This document shows, piece after piece, positions 5,207 to 10,641 of a DNA stretch of 10,641 bases. Positions within the stretch are counted from its first letter, which is position 1. The number at the start of each line of letters is the position of its first letter. A program made the translations under genes and the position numbers. Source of the DNA: Methanoregula sp. Its GTDB lineage: Archaea > Halobacteriota > Methanomicrobia > Methanomicrobiales > Methanospirillaceae. Below the pieces are notes generated by a model, which saw nothing but the letters and a program-made list of their open reading frames with translations, did no database searches and was not told where the DNA came from. The stretch is from positions 1 through 10,641 of the forward strand of contig JAPKXT010000003.1 in NCBI GenBank assembly GCA_026394695.1. The letters run 5' to 3'.

Positions 5207-6208
5207 CTAAAACCAGCTCTCGAGTGTCTTTTGCCCCGCCTTGACCGAGAACCCTTCCATCGCCTTGTTCACCCGCTCTTCGGAAAAGTCATACCCGTCG
5301 CAGAGCATCTTCCGGATACCCTCGGCATCCGGGTGCCCGGCTGCAAGGGCATAATCGGTTGTCACCGGGGGATGCAGGAACATGTCTATTACCGGCGCAG
5401 GATCGAAATCCGGAACCTTCTCTTTGAGTTTTGATGCGAACTCTCCTTTCAGCACCAGCTTGAGACCGGTCTTTGCACCAACCCCCTCCACCCCCGGGTT
5501 GAAATCCGTTCCCACAAGGATACCGATCTCGATCAACTGCTCGCGGGAGATCTGCAGGCCTCCCAGCGTATCGGCCAGCACAATCCGTTCGGGACTGACC
5601 GTGATCTGCCGTCCCCGGATCTTGCGCTTACCGCTGACCGTCAGGTTGCGGACGAGCGTGGGAGCGCCAAACAGGAGCGTGTCATAATCCTGCGAAACGA
5701 CATACCGGGCGTCCCCTTTCATCACCATGTAGGACGCCTGCGCCTCACCCTCGCCCGGTGCCTGCACGATGGGAATGCCCATCAGCCCGAGCAGTTCCTT
5801 TGAAGTTTCGATGATGGTTTTGTCGACACGGGTGGAGGACCGGGCCTGCTTGTAGGCCTCCGCCTCGTCCCCACGTTCAAGGGCTTCTTTCCAGCGCTCA
5901 CCTGCCGTATCGCGCAGCTTCCTGCGCTCGTCAATAGTCGCTGCCTTGAGTTCAGCAGGTTTCCCGTCAAAAACAAAGACCGGTTTGATCCCTTTTTCGA
6001 TGAAGTTTGCCATCCGGAAGAGGATGCCGGAGAGATGGGACGTAACCCGCCCGCGCTGGTCCATAAGAGGCGTCCCGTCCGGTTGGCGGATGATCGTCAG
6101 GAACTGGTAGAGGGCGTTGTTCGCATCGATGGCAGCGACACCCGGCAGTGATTCCCACGTCACCGGTGTCTTGTAATCCGCGATGATATCCCGTATTGCA
6201 ACGCCCAT
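5207..6208 (-). CDS. fen: Flap endonuclease 1 (FEN1)
   Basis: Structure-specific 5' flap endonuclease that removes flaps during Okazaki fragment maturation and base-excision repair, working with PCNA. At 333 residues it has the usual archaeal length. The N-terminal domain has A-I-D-A-N-N (Asp28) and V-F-V-F-D-G-K-P (Asp81). The internal domain has G-E-G-E-A-Q-A-S-Y, S-Q-D-Y-D-T-L-L-F-G, and G-T-D-F-N-P-G-V-E-G-V-G-A-K-T-G, which forms the helix-two-turn-helix DNA-binding element. All the metal-binding carboxylates appear to be in place. The last eight residues, Q-K-T-L-E-S-W-F, form a PCNA-interacting box. The start M-G-V, with Gly2 and Val3, matches the conserved N-terminus. A small membrane-protein gene ends 25 bases upstream, so FEN1 is probably the second gene of that transcript. 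Confidence 0.97.
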   Translation of the reverse strand: MGVAIRDIIADYKTPVTWESLPGVAAIDANNALYQFLTIIRQPDGTPLMDQRGRVTSHLSGILFRMANFIEKGIKPVFVFDGKPAELKAATIDERRKLRDTAGERWKEALERGDEAEAYKQARSSTRVDKTIIETSKELLGLMGIPIVQAPGEGEAQASYMVMKGDARYVVSQDYDTLLFGAPTLVRNLTVSGKRKIRGRQITVSPERIVLADTLGGLQISREQLIEIGILVGTDFNPGVEGVGAKTGLKLVLKGEFASKLKEKVPDFDPAPVIDMFLHPPVTTDYALAAGHPDAEGIRKMLCDGYDFSEERVNKAMEGFSVKAGQKTLESWF

Positions 6209-6233
6209 GATGGTTCACGAAGAAATACCAATA

Positions 6234-6548
6234 TCACTTGTAGGCACGTTTTGAATATTCACCGACAAGTTCATCCAGGTGGGTGACTGCCATATCGTAT
6301 TTCTCCGCCATGCGGCTGGAGATCTCCTCGAGATTGTTGCGCAGTATCCGTTCGCGGATAACAATACTTCGTTCCAGATGGCGCATCTTTACCTGCAGCG
6401 AGAGGAAGAGTCCGCCGAGGGAAAGCATCATAAGACTTGCGGCAATTGCGATGGTAAGATCCTGCCAGAACCGGTTGATGAGGACGAGCGTGGAGACGAT
6501 CATAACGATAGTGAGCAGGATATCGAATAAATACTCACGTATGTCCAT
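6234..6548 (-). CDS. Small two-helix membrane protein of unknown function
   Basis: I do not recognise this protein. It has 104 residues from ATG 6548, with two hydrophobic helices at about 8-26 and 31-53. A long charged, probably coiled-coil helix follows (about 54-100), with M-R-H-L-E-R-S-I-V-I-R-E-R-I-L-R-N-N-L-E-E-I. ATG 6548 is preferred because an A/T-rich box at 6571-6580 would place initiation almost on it, giving a leaderless mRNA; a GTG at 6569 would add seven residues. The gene ends 25 bases before the FEN1 start, so the two are likely cotranscribed. It may simply supply the promoter for FEN1; a shared role is not evident. Confidence 0.7.
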   Translation of the reverse strand: MDIREYLFDILLTIVMIVSTLVLINRFWQDLTIAIAASLMMLSLGGLFLSLQVKMRHLERSIVIRERILRNNLEEISSRMAEKYDMAVTHLDELVGEYSKRAYK

Positions 6549-6570
6549 ACTTTTAGATGATGAGAGCACA

Positions 6571-6580
6571 GTAATTAATC
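6571..6580. promoter_or_regulatory. Shared A/T-rich promoter element of a divergent pair
   Basis: GTAATTAATC, almost its own reverse complement, lies in the 57-base gap between the small membrane protein gene (-) and the presenilin-type protease gene (+). It is about 25 bases from the start codon on each side (6548 and 6606). It could therefore serve both directions with short or no leaders. Confidence 0.4.
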
Positions 6581-6605
6581 TAACTACTTGACAAAGAGAA
6601 GCACC

Positions 6606-7499
6606 ATGGACATAAAACGCATAATTCCCCTCCTTGTGATGCCGCTCCTGCTCCTTTTAGTGGAATTCGGGTCAATCCTGATCTCGCTTCCCGTGCAGGC
6701 TGCAGGGATCACCGCTTTTGAAGACCCTGCGTCACTGGCCAACCCGTTCATCTTTATCGTGATCCTGCTGGTCTTCACCGGATTTTTACTGTTGTTGATC
6801 AAATACGGCAGGAAGGAGTGGATAGCAGCTATCATAGCGCTCTCAATCTTCCTCACCTTTCTGTATATCTTTTCGGCTCTCGTGTATGTGGTAACAGGAG
6901 ACCCCACTCTTGCGGCAGTCCTTGTATTCGCCCTCTCAATACTTGCGACAGTGATCCTGTACAAATACCCTGAATGGTACGTGATTGACAGCCTTGGCAT
7001 CCTGATCGCTGCGGGCGTGGCAGCAATCTTCGGGGCCTCTCTTGAATATTATCTTGTCATACTCCTGCTAGTACTGCTGGCGGTCTATGATGCAATCTCC
7101 GTCTACAAAACAAAACATATGATCACGCTTGCCGAAGGAGTGATCGACTTAAAAACCCCCATCCTTTTTGTGATCCCCAAGCGGCGCGGCTACTCGTTCA
7201 TCCGCGACGGGATTGGAAAACTGGATGATGGCGGCGAACGTGCAGCATTCATCATCGGTATGGGGGACCTGATCATGCCCTCCATACTGGTAGTCTCCGC
7301 AAATGTCTTTTTACAAGGCTGGCGGCTTTTTGGAATTATCAACCTACCGGCGCTGGGAGCCATCATCGGGTCCCTTGCCGGCCTCGCAGTCCTGCTCCAC
7401 TTTGTCGCTTCAGGGAAACCCCAGGCCGGACTGCCGCCATTAAACGGCGGCACTATTCTTGGGTTTCTGGCTGGATGGGTGCTGGCCGGTTTTTTGTAA
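6606..7499 (+). CDS. Presenilin/signal-peptide-peptidase-type intramembrane aspartyl protease (PSH)
   Basis: Multi-pass membrane protease of the presenilin/SPP family that cleaves substrates inside the membrane. From ATG 6606 it has 297 residues and about nine hydrophobic segments. The two catalytic aspartates are visible: Asp162 in A-V-Y-D (the YD motif) and Asp221 in G-M-G-D (the GxGD motif, here with Met instead of Leu). A P-P-L in G-L-P-P-L-N-G-G near the end takes the place of the eukaryotic P-A-L motif. As I recall, the solved Methanoculleus homologue has its aspartates at 162 and 220, a close match. ATG 6606 fits this numbering; an in-frame TTG at 6588 is less likely. Natural archaeal substrates are unknown. 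The last 47 bases overlap the 3' end of the convergent GTPase gene. Confidence 0.93.
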   Translation: MDIKRIIPLLVMPLLLLLVEFGSILISLPVQAAGITAFEDPASLANPFIFIVILLVFTGFLLLLIKYGRKEWIAAIIALSIFLTFLYIFSALVYVVTGDPTLAAVLVFALSILATVILYKYPEWYVIDSLGILIAAGVAAIFGASLEYYLVILLLVLLAVYDAISVYKTKHMITLAEGVIDLKTPILFVIPKRRGYSFIRDGIGKLDDGGERAAFIIGMGDLIMPSILVVSANVFLQGWRLFGIINLPALGAIIGSLAGLAVLLHFVASGKPQAGLPPLNGGTILGFLAGWVLAGFL

Positions 7500-8424
7500 C
7501 TGCGGGTTTGTGGGAAAGGATTGCAGCGAGCACATCCTCAACCCCCTCTCCTGTCCCTGTTGACATGGAGAGGTAGCCGTCCGCGACCTGCAGGTCTGAT
7601 TTGTTGGCCACTACAACAAGCGGTACATCGATCATTGCCTTCACTTCCTCGAGAAGGTTGAACTGGACTTCCATCGGGTACCCGCAGTGCTCTGACGGGT
7701 CAAGGATGAAGAGGATGATATCGGCAACATTCATCATGGCCGAAAGTGCCTGTTTTTCAATGGCGTTCCGTTGTTCGGCCGGACGATCGAGAATACCCGG
7801 CGTATCGACAAACTGGATCCGTTCCCGCCCTAGTTTACGGTGCCCGACTATAATACCTTTCGTCGTAAACGGGTAGGACGCAATTTCGGGAACGGCAGAA
7901 GAGACCAGCCGGATGAACGAAGATTTCCCGACATTGGGGTATCCCCCGATGACAATCGTGCATGCGTCCTCGACATGAGGGAGCTTCCGGAGGACGTTCC
8001 GGACCTCGTTTAAGAACCGCAGGTCCTTATCTATCTGGTGCACCATGGAGGCAAGCCGGGCAACCGTCCTTTTCCGCACCATGGTCGTATCATCTGATTT
8101 CTTTGACTGGAGCGCCAGCTGGTTCCCCACCATCTTGGTGTGTTTCGCCGCCCATCCAACGGCACCCAGTGATTGCCGTATCCGGTCTAACCCAAAGAGG
8201 ATATCAGCCATCTCCTGGTAGAAACGGGGGATCTTGTCAAATTCAGGAAATCCGCGTATAATGTAGACCAGCCGGTCATGGACCGCCGCGCCAACCGCCC
8301 GCACAAACTCTTCATTGGCGCGATCTTTATTGGTCTTTTCCTTCATTTTCTTTGCCGCACGGCGGAAGCTCCGGTCAAGGATTTCATCTGCCGTCGGAAC
8401 TGTAGGTATCTCTTCGAACTCCAC
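7453..8424 (-). CDS. NOG1-type GTP-binding protein
   Basis: A 323-residue GTPase of the OBG/NOG1 class, in eukaryotes a 60S ribosome assembly factor. The archaeal form is expected to act on the large ribosomal subunit. An N-terminal helical domain (about residues 1-150) carries the D-L-R-F-L-N-E-V-R-N-V-L-R-K-L-P segment typical of NOG1. The G domain follows with G1 G-G-Y-P-N-V-G-K-S-S (160-169), G2 P-F-T-T (185-188), G3 D-T-P-G (207-210), G4 N-K-S-D (274-277) and a G5-like S-T-G (288-290). The final 25 residues are Pro-rich and variable. The start is GTG 8424, with GGAG (8429-8432) four bases upstream. It is divergent from the CBS regulator gene across 47 bases and convergent with the protease gene, with 47 bases shared. 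Confidence 0.93.
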   Translation of the reverse strand: MEFEEIPTVPTADEILDRSFRRAAKKMKEKTNKDRANEEFVRAVGAAVHDRLVYIIRGFPEFDKIPRFYQEMADILFGLDRIRQSLGAVGWAAKHTKMVGNQLALQSKKSDDTTMVRKRTVARLASMVHQIDKDLRFLNEVRNVLRKLPHVEDACTIVIGGYPNVGKSSFIRLVSSAVPEIASYPFTTKGIIVGHRKLGRERIQFVDTPGILDRPAEQRNAIEKQALSAMMNVADIILFILDPSEHCGYPMEVQFNLLEEVKAMIDVPLVVVANKSDLQVADGYLSMSTGTGEGVEDVLAAILSHKPAVTKNRPAPIQPETQE

Positions 8425-8435
8425 AAATCTCCAAC

Positions 8436-8445
8436 CTATTTATAG
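8436..8445 (+). promoter_or_regulatory. TATA box of the CBS regulator gene, possibly bidirectional
   Basis: CTATTTATAG is nearly its own reverse complement. In the plus direction initiation would fall near 8466, about 6 bases before the ATG at 8472, so that mRNA is essentially leaderless. In the minus direction it is too close to GTG 8424. The GTPase more likely uses a GTATAAC element near 8455-8461. Confidence 0.55.
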
Positions 8446-8471
8446 TATGGGAAGTTATACGGTTTATCGTT

Positions 8472-9350
8472 ATGGACCTGTCGCTGATCCAAAAAGATAT
8501 CCTCATCACCCTCATCACTCTTTACCACCAGCACTCCCACTCCATCAAAGGTGAGGAGATCGCCGACATGATCCAGCGGAACCCGGGTACCGTGCGAAAC
8601 CAGATGCAGGCGTTAAAGACAATCGGGTTCGTGGATGGCGCACCCGGTCCTAAAGGGGGCTACATCCCCACCGCACTTGCTTACAAGGAACTCCAGCTGA
8701 GCAATACTGAGGGAGATTATAGTGTCAGTATCAGCAGGGACGGGAACATTATTGCCGGAGCAACAGTCCAGGAAATCGATTTTACTACGCTCTGTCACCC
8801 GGATATCTGTCATGCAGTGATCAAACTTTTTGGCAGTGCCAAGCTCTTCGAAATCGGAGACCGGATCACGATTGGTCCCACTCCTGTCAACAAACTCCTC
8901 GTCCGCGGAGAGGTGTTTGGTAAAGACGAATCGAAACAGCTGCTCCTCATTGCAACCACCGAGATGATCTCGCTTCCCAAACAACCGATTAAAACCTACA
9001 TGAGCAGCCCGCTCAAGACATTAAAAAGTTCAAAAACCCTCCACGAAGCGCTTGTCCTTTTCAATAAGGATCATATCCATGGTGCTCCCATCATTGACAA
9101 TGGGAAACTTACCGGGATAATCACTATGAGTGATATTGCAAAGGCAGTAGAAAACAATGTGCCATTAACGACAAAGGTTTCGGCAGTTATGACTACCGAG
9201 GTTGTTGAAGCTCCTGCGGATACCCAACTCTTTGAGGTGATCCGCCGCTTCAAGGAACTCGAGATCGGGCGACTGATTGTTGTCGAGAATGGAAAACCGG
9301 TAGGGATCCTCACCCAGTCTGATGTCATCCGGGTTTTTCCCTCGTTATAA
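8472..9350 (+). CDS. Winged-helix/CBS-domain regulator
   Basis: A 292-residue predicted transcriptional regulator with ligand-sensing CBS domains. Residues 1-70 form a winged helix of the HrcA-like DNA-binding type (DUF293): I-K-G-E-E-I-A-D-M-I, R-N-P-G-T-V-R-N-Q-M, and a wing with G-P-K-G-G-Y. Residues about 80-168 are a mixed alpha/beta domain seen in archaeal relatives. Two CBS domains follow, at about 175-227 (H-G-A-P-I-I-D with G-I-I-T-M-S-D-I) and 238-290 (I-G-R-L-I-V-V with G-I-L-T-Q-S-D-V). Such pairs usually bind adenosine nucleotides, so regulation by cellular energy state is likely but inferred. The transcript appears near leaderless. Target genes are unknown; autoregulation or control of the divergent GTPase is possible from the layout. 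Confidence 0.9.
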   Translation: MDLSLIQKDILITLITLYHQHSHSIKGEEIADMIQRNPGTVRNQMQALKTIGFVDGAPGPKGGYIPTALAYKELQLSNTEGDYSVSISRDGNIIAGATVQEIDFTTLCHPDICHAVIKLFGSAKLFEIGDRITIGPTPVNKLLVRGEVFGKDESKQLLLIATTEMISLPKQPIKTYMSSPLKTLKSSKTLHEALVLFNKDHIHGAPIIDNGKLTGIITMSDIAKAVENNVPLTTKVSAVMTTEVVEAPADTQLFEVIRRFKELEIGRLIVVENGKPVGILTQSDVIRVFPSL

Positions 9351-9402
9351 ATCCAATATCTTTAGATAGTAAAAACCAAATTGAATGAAAGGATTGTGGA
9401 TC

Positions 9403-9612
9403 ATGACAGAATTATCCTTATCAGCAGTTGAACGAATCATAAAAAAAGGCGGTGCTGTGCGTATCAGTGCCGATGCTACTGAAACTCTTGCGGTTTTGAT
9501 GGAAGAGTACGGGGTATTTTTATCAAAAGAAGCAAAAAAGATGTCCGATCACGCGGGAAGAAAGACGTTGCGTGGATCTGACATACAAATGGCGGCTGAA
9601 ATCTTCAAATAA
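9403..9612 (+). CDS. Archaeal histone (HMf family)
   Basis: A 69-residue histone-fold protein that wraps and compacts DNA as dimers and larger polymers. It aligns along its whole length with HMf-type histones: R-I-I-K-K-G-G-A-V-R-I-S in helix one and loop one, A-x-x-T-L-A-V-L-M-E-E-Y in helix two. H-A-G-R-K-T-L and S-D-I-Q-M-A follow for loop two and helix three. ATG 9403 is chosen because it gives the normal histone length; ATG 9385 in frame would add six residues not typical of the family. There is no C-terminal tail. A purine-rich GGATTGTGG just before the start could serve ribosome binding. The gene has its own A/T-rich upstream region and is probably monocistronic. Confidence 0.95.
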   Translation: MTELSLSAVERIIKKGGAVRISADATETLAVLMEEYGVFLSKEAKKMSDHAGRKTLRGSDIQMAAEIFK

Positions 9613-9670
9613 CGTAAATCAGGTTATCAATAGCAAAAAAAAACTCTTTTGACGCGCTATTTTAGAACAC

Positions 9671-9685
9671 TTTAAATATTTATAA
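9671..9685 (+). promoter_or_regulatory. TATA-rich promoter of the PRC-barrel gene
   Basis: TTTAAATATTTATAA is a strong TATA-like run 17-31 bases before ATG 9702, which places initiation almost on the start codon, so the mRNA should be leaderless. A T7 run (9695-9701) just before the ATG could also act as the terminator of the upstream histone transcript. Confidence 0.6.
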
Positions 9686-9701
9686 GCGTCATAATTTTTT
9701 T

Positions 9702-9956
9702 ATGACTCGTATATTTGCCCGCAGCCTATCAAGAAAAAAGATCATGAGCAACGATGGCAAGCTCATCGGGACCTTAAAAAACATCAGGGTCGATTTTGAT
9801 TCAGGGCAGGTCCTGTCAATGATTGTTCACCCCGACCAGACCTTTGTCACCGAAGGATACAACATGGAAGATGACAAGCTCCTGGTAATACCGTTTGAGT
9901 CGGTAAAGGATATCAAGGATTATATTGTCGTTGACCGCTATCTCGCGCGAAAATAA
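9702..9956 (+). CDS. PRC-barrel domain protein
   Basis: An 84-residue protein that is almost entirely a PRC-barrel domain, a small beta-barrel found in photosynthetic reaction centre H subunits and the ribosome maturation factor RimM. Standalone archaeal copies are widespread, and some are linked to cell division or RNA processing. Visible features are the S-R-K-K-I-M-S-N-D-G-K-L-I-G-T-L start, where the G-x-x-I-G turn is typical. D-F-D-S-G-Q-V-L-S-M-I-V and the final I-P-F-E-S-V-K-D-I-K-D-Y-I-V-V strand complete the domain. There is no other domain, signal peptide or membrane segment. Its own promoter gives a leaderless transcript. The last 19 bases overlap the convergent phosphatase gene. 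The precise role here cannot be told from sequence. Confidence 0.88.
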   Translation: MTRIFARSLSRKKIMSNDGKLIGTLKNIRVDFDSGQVLSMIVHPDQTFVTEGYNMEDDKLLVIPFESVKDIKDYIVVDRYLARK

Positions 9957-10636
9957 GTAAAATATTTTTCGATCGCTTCAACAAATCCATTTCCATATTC
10001 TTTTTTGGCAACAAATTCAGCAACTGCTTTCACATCAGGATGGGCATTTGCGACGGTCACTCCAATGCCGGCTTTTTTGAGCATCTGGATGTCGTTGAGC
10101 GAGTCTCCGACAGCAAGAAAATCTGCGGGTACCATATTCATTTCCTGTGCGAGTGCTTCCAGTGCGGTACCTTTGTCAATGCCCGGCGCCTGCAGGTGGA
10201 TCGCATACCCGGTATCAATTACTTTCACCGGGTGCTCCAGAAGGATTTGTTTAACCTCTTCAACAGGAACGGTCCGGGCAAATGCGAGATCGGCAAACCG
10301 GTACGTAGGGCTGAAGAGCACCAGCTCTTTTCCTCGTACACGGTAATAAGCCTGAACCTCCTCTAATGCTTTCCTGCATATACCCTGGTCTCCTTTGATG
10401 CGGAGAGTTCCGGTATAACCAACCCGGAACACTCCCCCGTTCTCGGCAATGAATGTTCCCTGAGTTCCCACCATCTTGCAGAGAGCATCCATAAAACAGG
10501 AAGTATTCCCGCTTGCCAGGACTACTTCGACACCCTCGTCAACGAGCGATCTGATCGCGATAATAGCCCCCGTGTTCAGCCGGCGGGACGAATCAGTGAT
10601 CGTCCCGTCGATATCAGTGAGGAGCGCCTTTAACAC
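9938..10636 (-). CDS. Phosphoglycolate phosphatase, archaeal HAD type
   Basis: A 232-residue HAD-superfamily hydrolase of the archaeal phosphoglycolate phosphatase (TA0175-like) group, which dephosphorylates 2-phosphoglycolate to glycolate in the cytoplasm. Motif I is D-I-D-G-T-I-T (nucleophile Asp8, acid/base Asp10), motif II is S-G-N-T (42-45), motif III is Lys155 in I-D-K-G-T-A-L, and motif IV is G-D-S-L-N-D (177-182). The type IIB cap domain occupies about residues 80-150. GTG 10636 is chosen because family members begin only a few residues before motif I; only five bases of upstream sequence remain in the window, so an earlier start cannot be excluded. Related sugar phosphatases share this architecture, so substrate identity is less certain than family. 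Confidence 0.88.
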   Translation of the reverse strand: MLKALLTDIDGTITDSSRRLNTGAIIAIRSLVDEGVEVVLASGNTSCFMDALCKMVGTQGTFIAENGGVFRVGYTGTLRIKGDQGICRKALEEVQAYYRVRGKELVLFSPTYRFADLAFARTVPVEEVKQILLEHPVKVIDTGYAIHLQAPGIDKGTALEALAQEMNMVPADFLAVGDSLNDIQMLKKAGIGVTVANAHPDVKAVAEFVAKKEYGNGFVEAIEKYFTYFRAR

Positions 10637-10641
10637 GATTT

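Noticed and set aside
1..10641. CRISPR array, tRNA or rRNA genes.
   Set aside because: No regularly spaced repeats were seen, and no cloverleaf or ribosomal RNA sequence was recognised on either strand.

Overview
The window reads as chromosome of a methanogenic archaeon, most likely order Methanomicrobiales (Methanoregula/Methanoculleus-like). Supporting genes are a FEN1 flap endonuclease ending in a PCNA-binding box, a 69-residue HMf-type histone, a presenilin-type intramembrane protease whose catalytic Asp falls at residue 162 (as I recall for the Methanoculleus homologue), a NOG1-type GTPase, a PRC-barrel protein and an archaeal phosphoglycolate phosphatase. Several genes have a TATA-like box about 25 bases before the start codon, implying short-leader or leaderless mRNAs. 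The genus is inference.

Bases 1-300 show no gene. Bases 301-2080 (+) hold a PH-like membrane protein, a SixA-like phosphatase and a four-helix membrane protein of unknown function; the last two are close-packed. Bases 2124-3087 (+) form a compact cassette with its own TATA box: a HEPN protein and a MNT nucleotidyltransferase overlapping by 31 bases, then an uncharacterised 69-residue protein 2 bases later. This is a HEPN/MNT toxin-antitoxin type module with a possible third partner.

Bases 3088-5206 are an accessory stretch with decayed genes. A broken RhuM-family gene (about 3199-3478) is followed directly by a broken DinD-family gene (about 3491-3691). An intact NYN-domain RNase gene lies on the minus strand (3902-4429), and a second broken RhuM copy at about 4697-4852. 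The two RhuM remnants share 42 of 43 bases over their conserved core. The NYN reading frame stays open for 62 sense codons beyond its TGA, encoding a proline-rich tail, so this protein may have been shortened by a nonsense mutation.

Bases 5207-10636 return to dense core genes: FEN1 and a small membrane protein (-), presenilin-type protease (+), NOG1-like GTPase (-), a winged-helix/CBS regulator (+), histone (+), PRC-barrel protein (+) and phosphoglycolate phosphatase (-). Two convergent pairs overlap at their 3' ends by 47 and 19 bases, and two divergent pairs share very short promoter regions. I found no wholly new system. The strongest points for a second look are the three-gene HEPN/MNT cassette, the RhuM/DinD remnants around the NYN gene, and the interrupted NYN tail.
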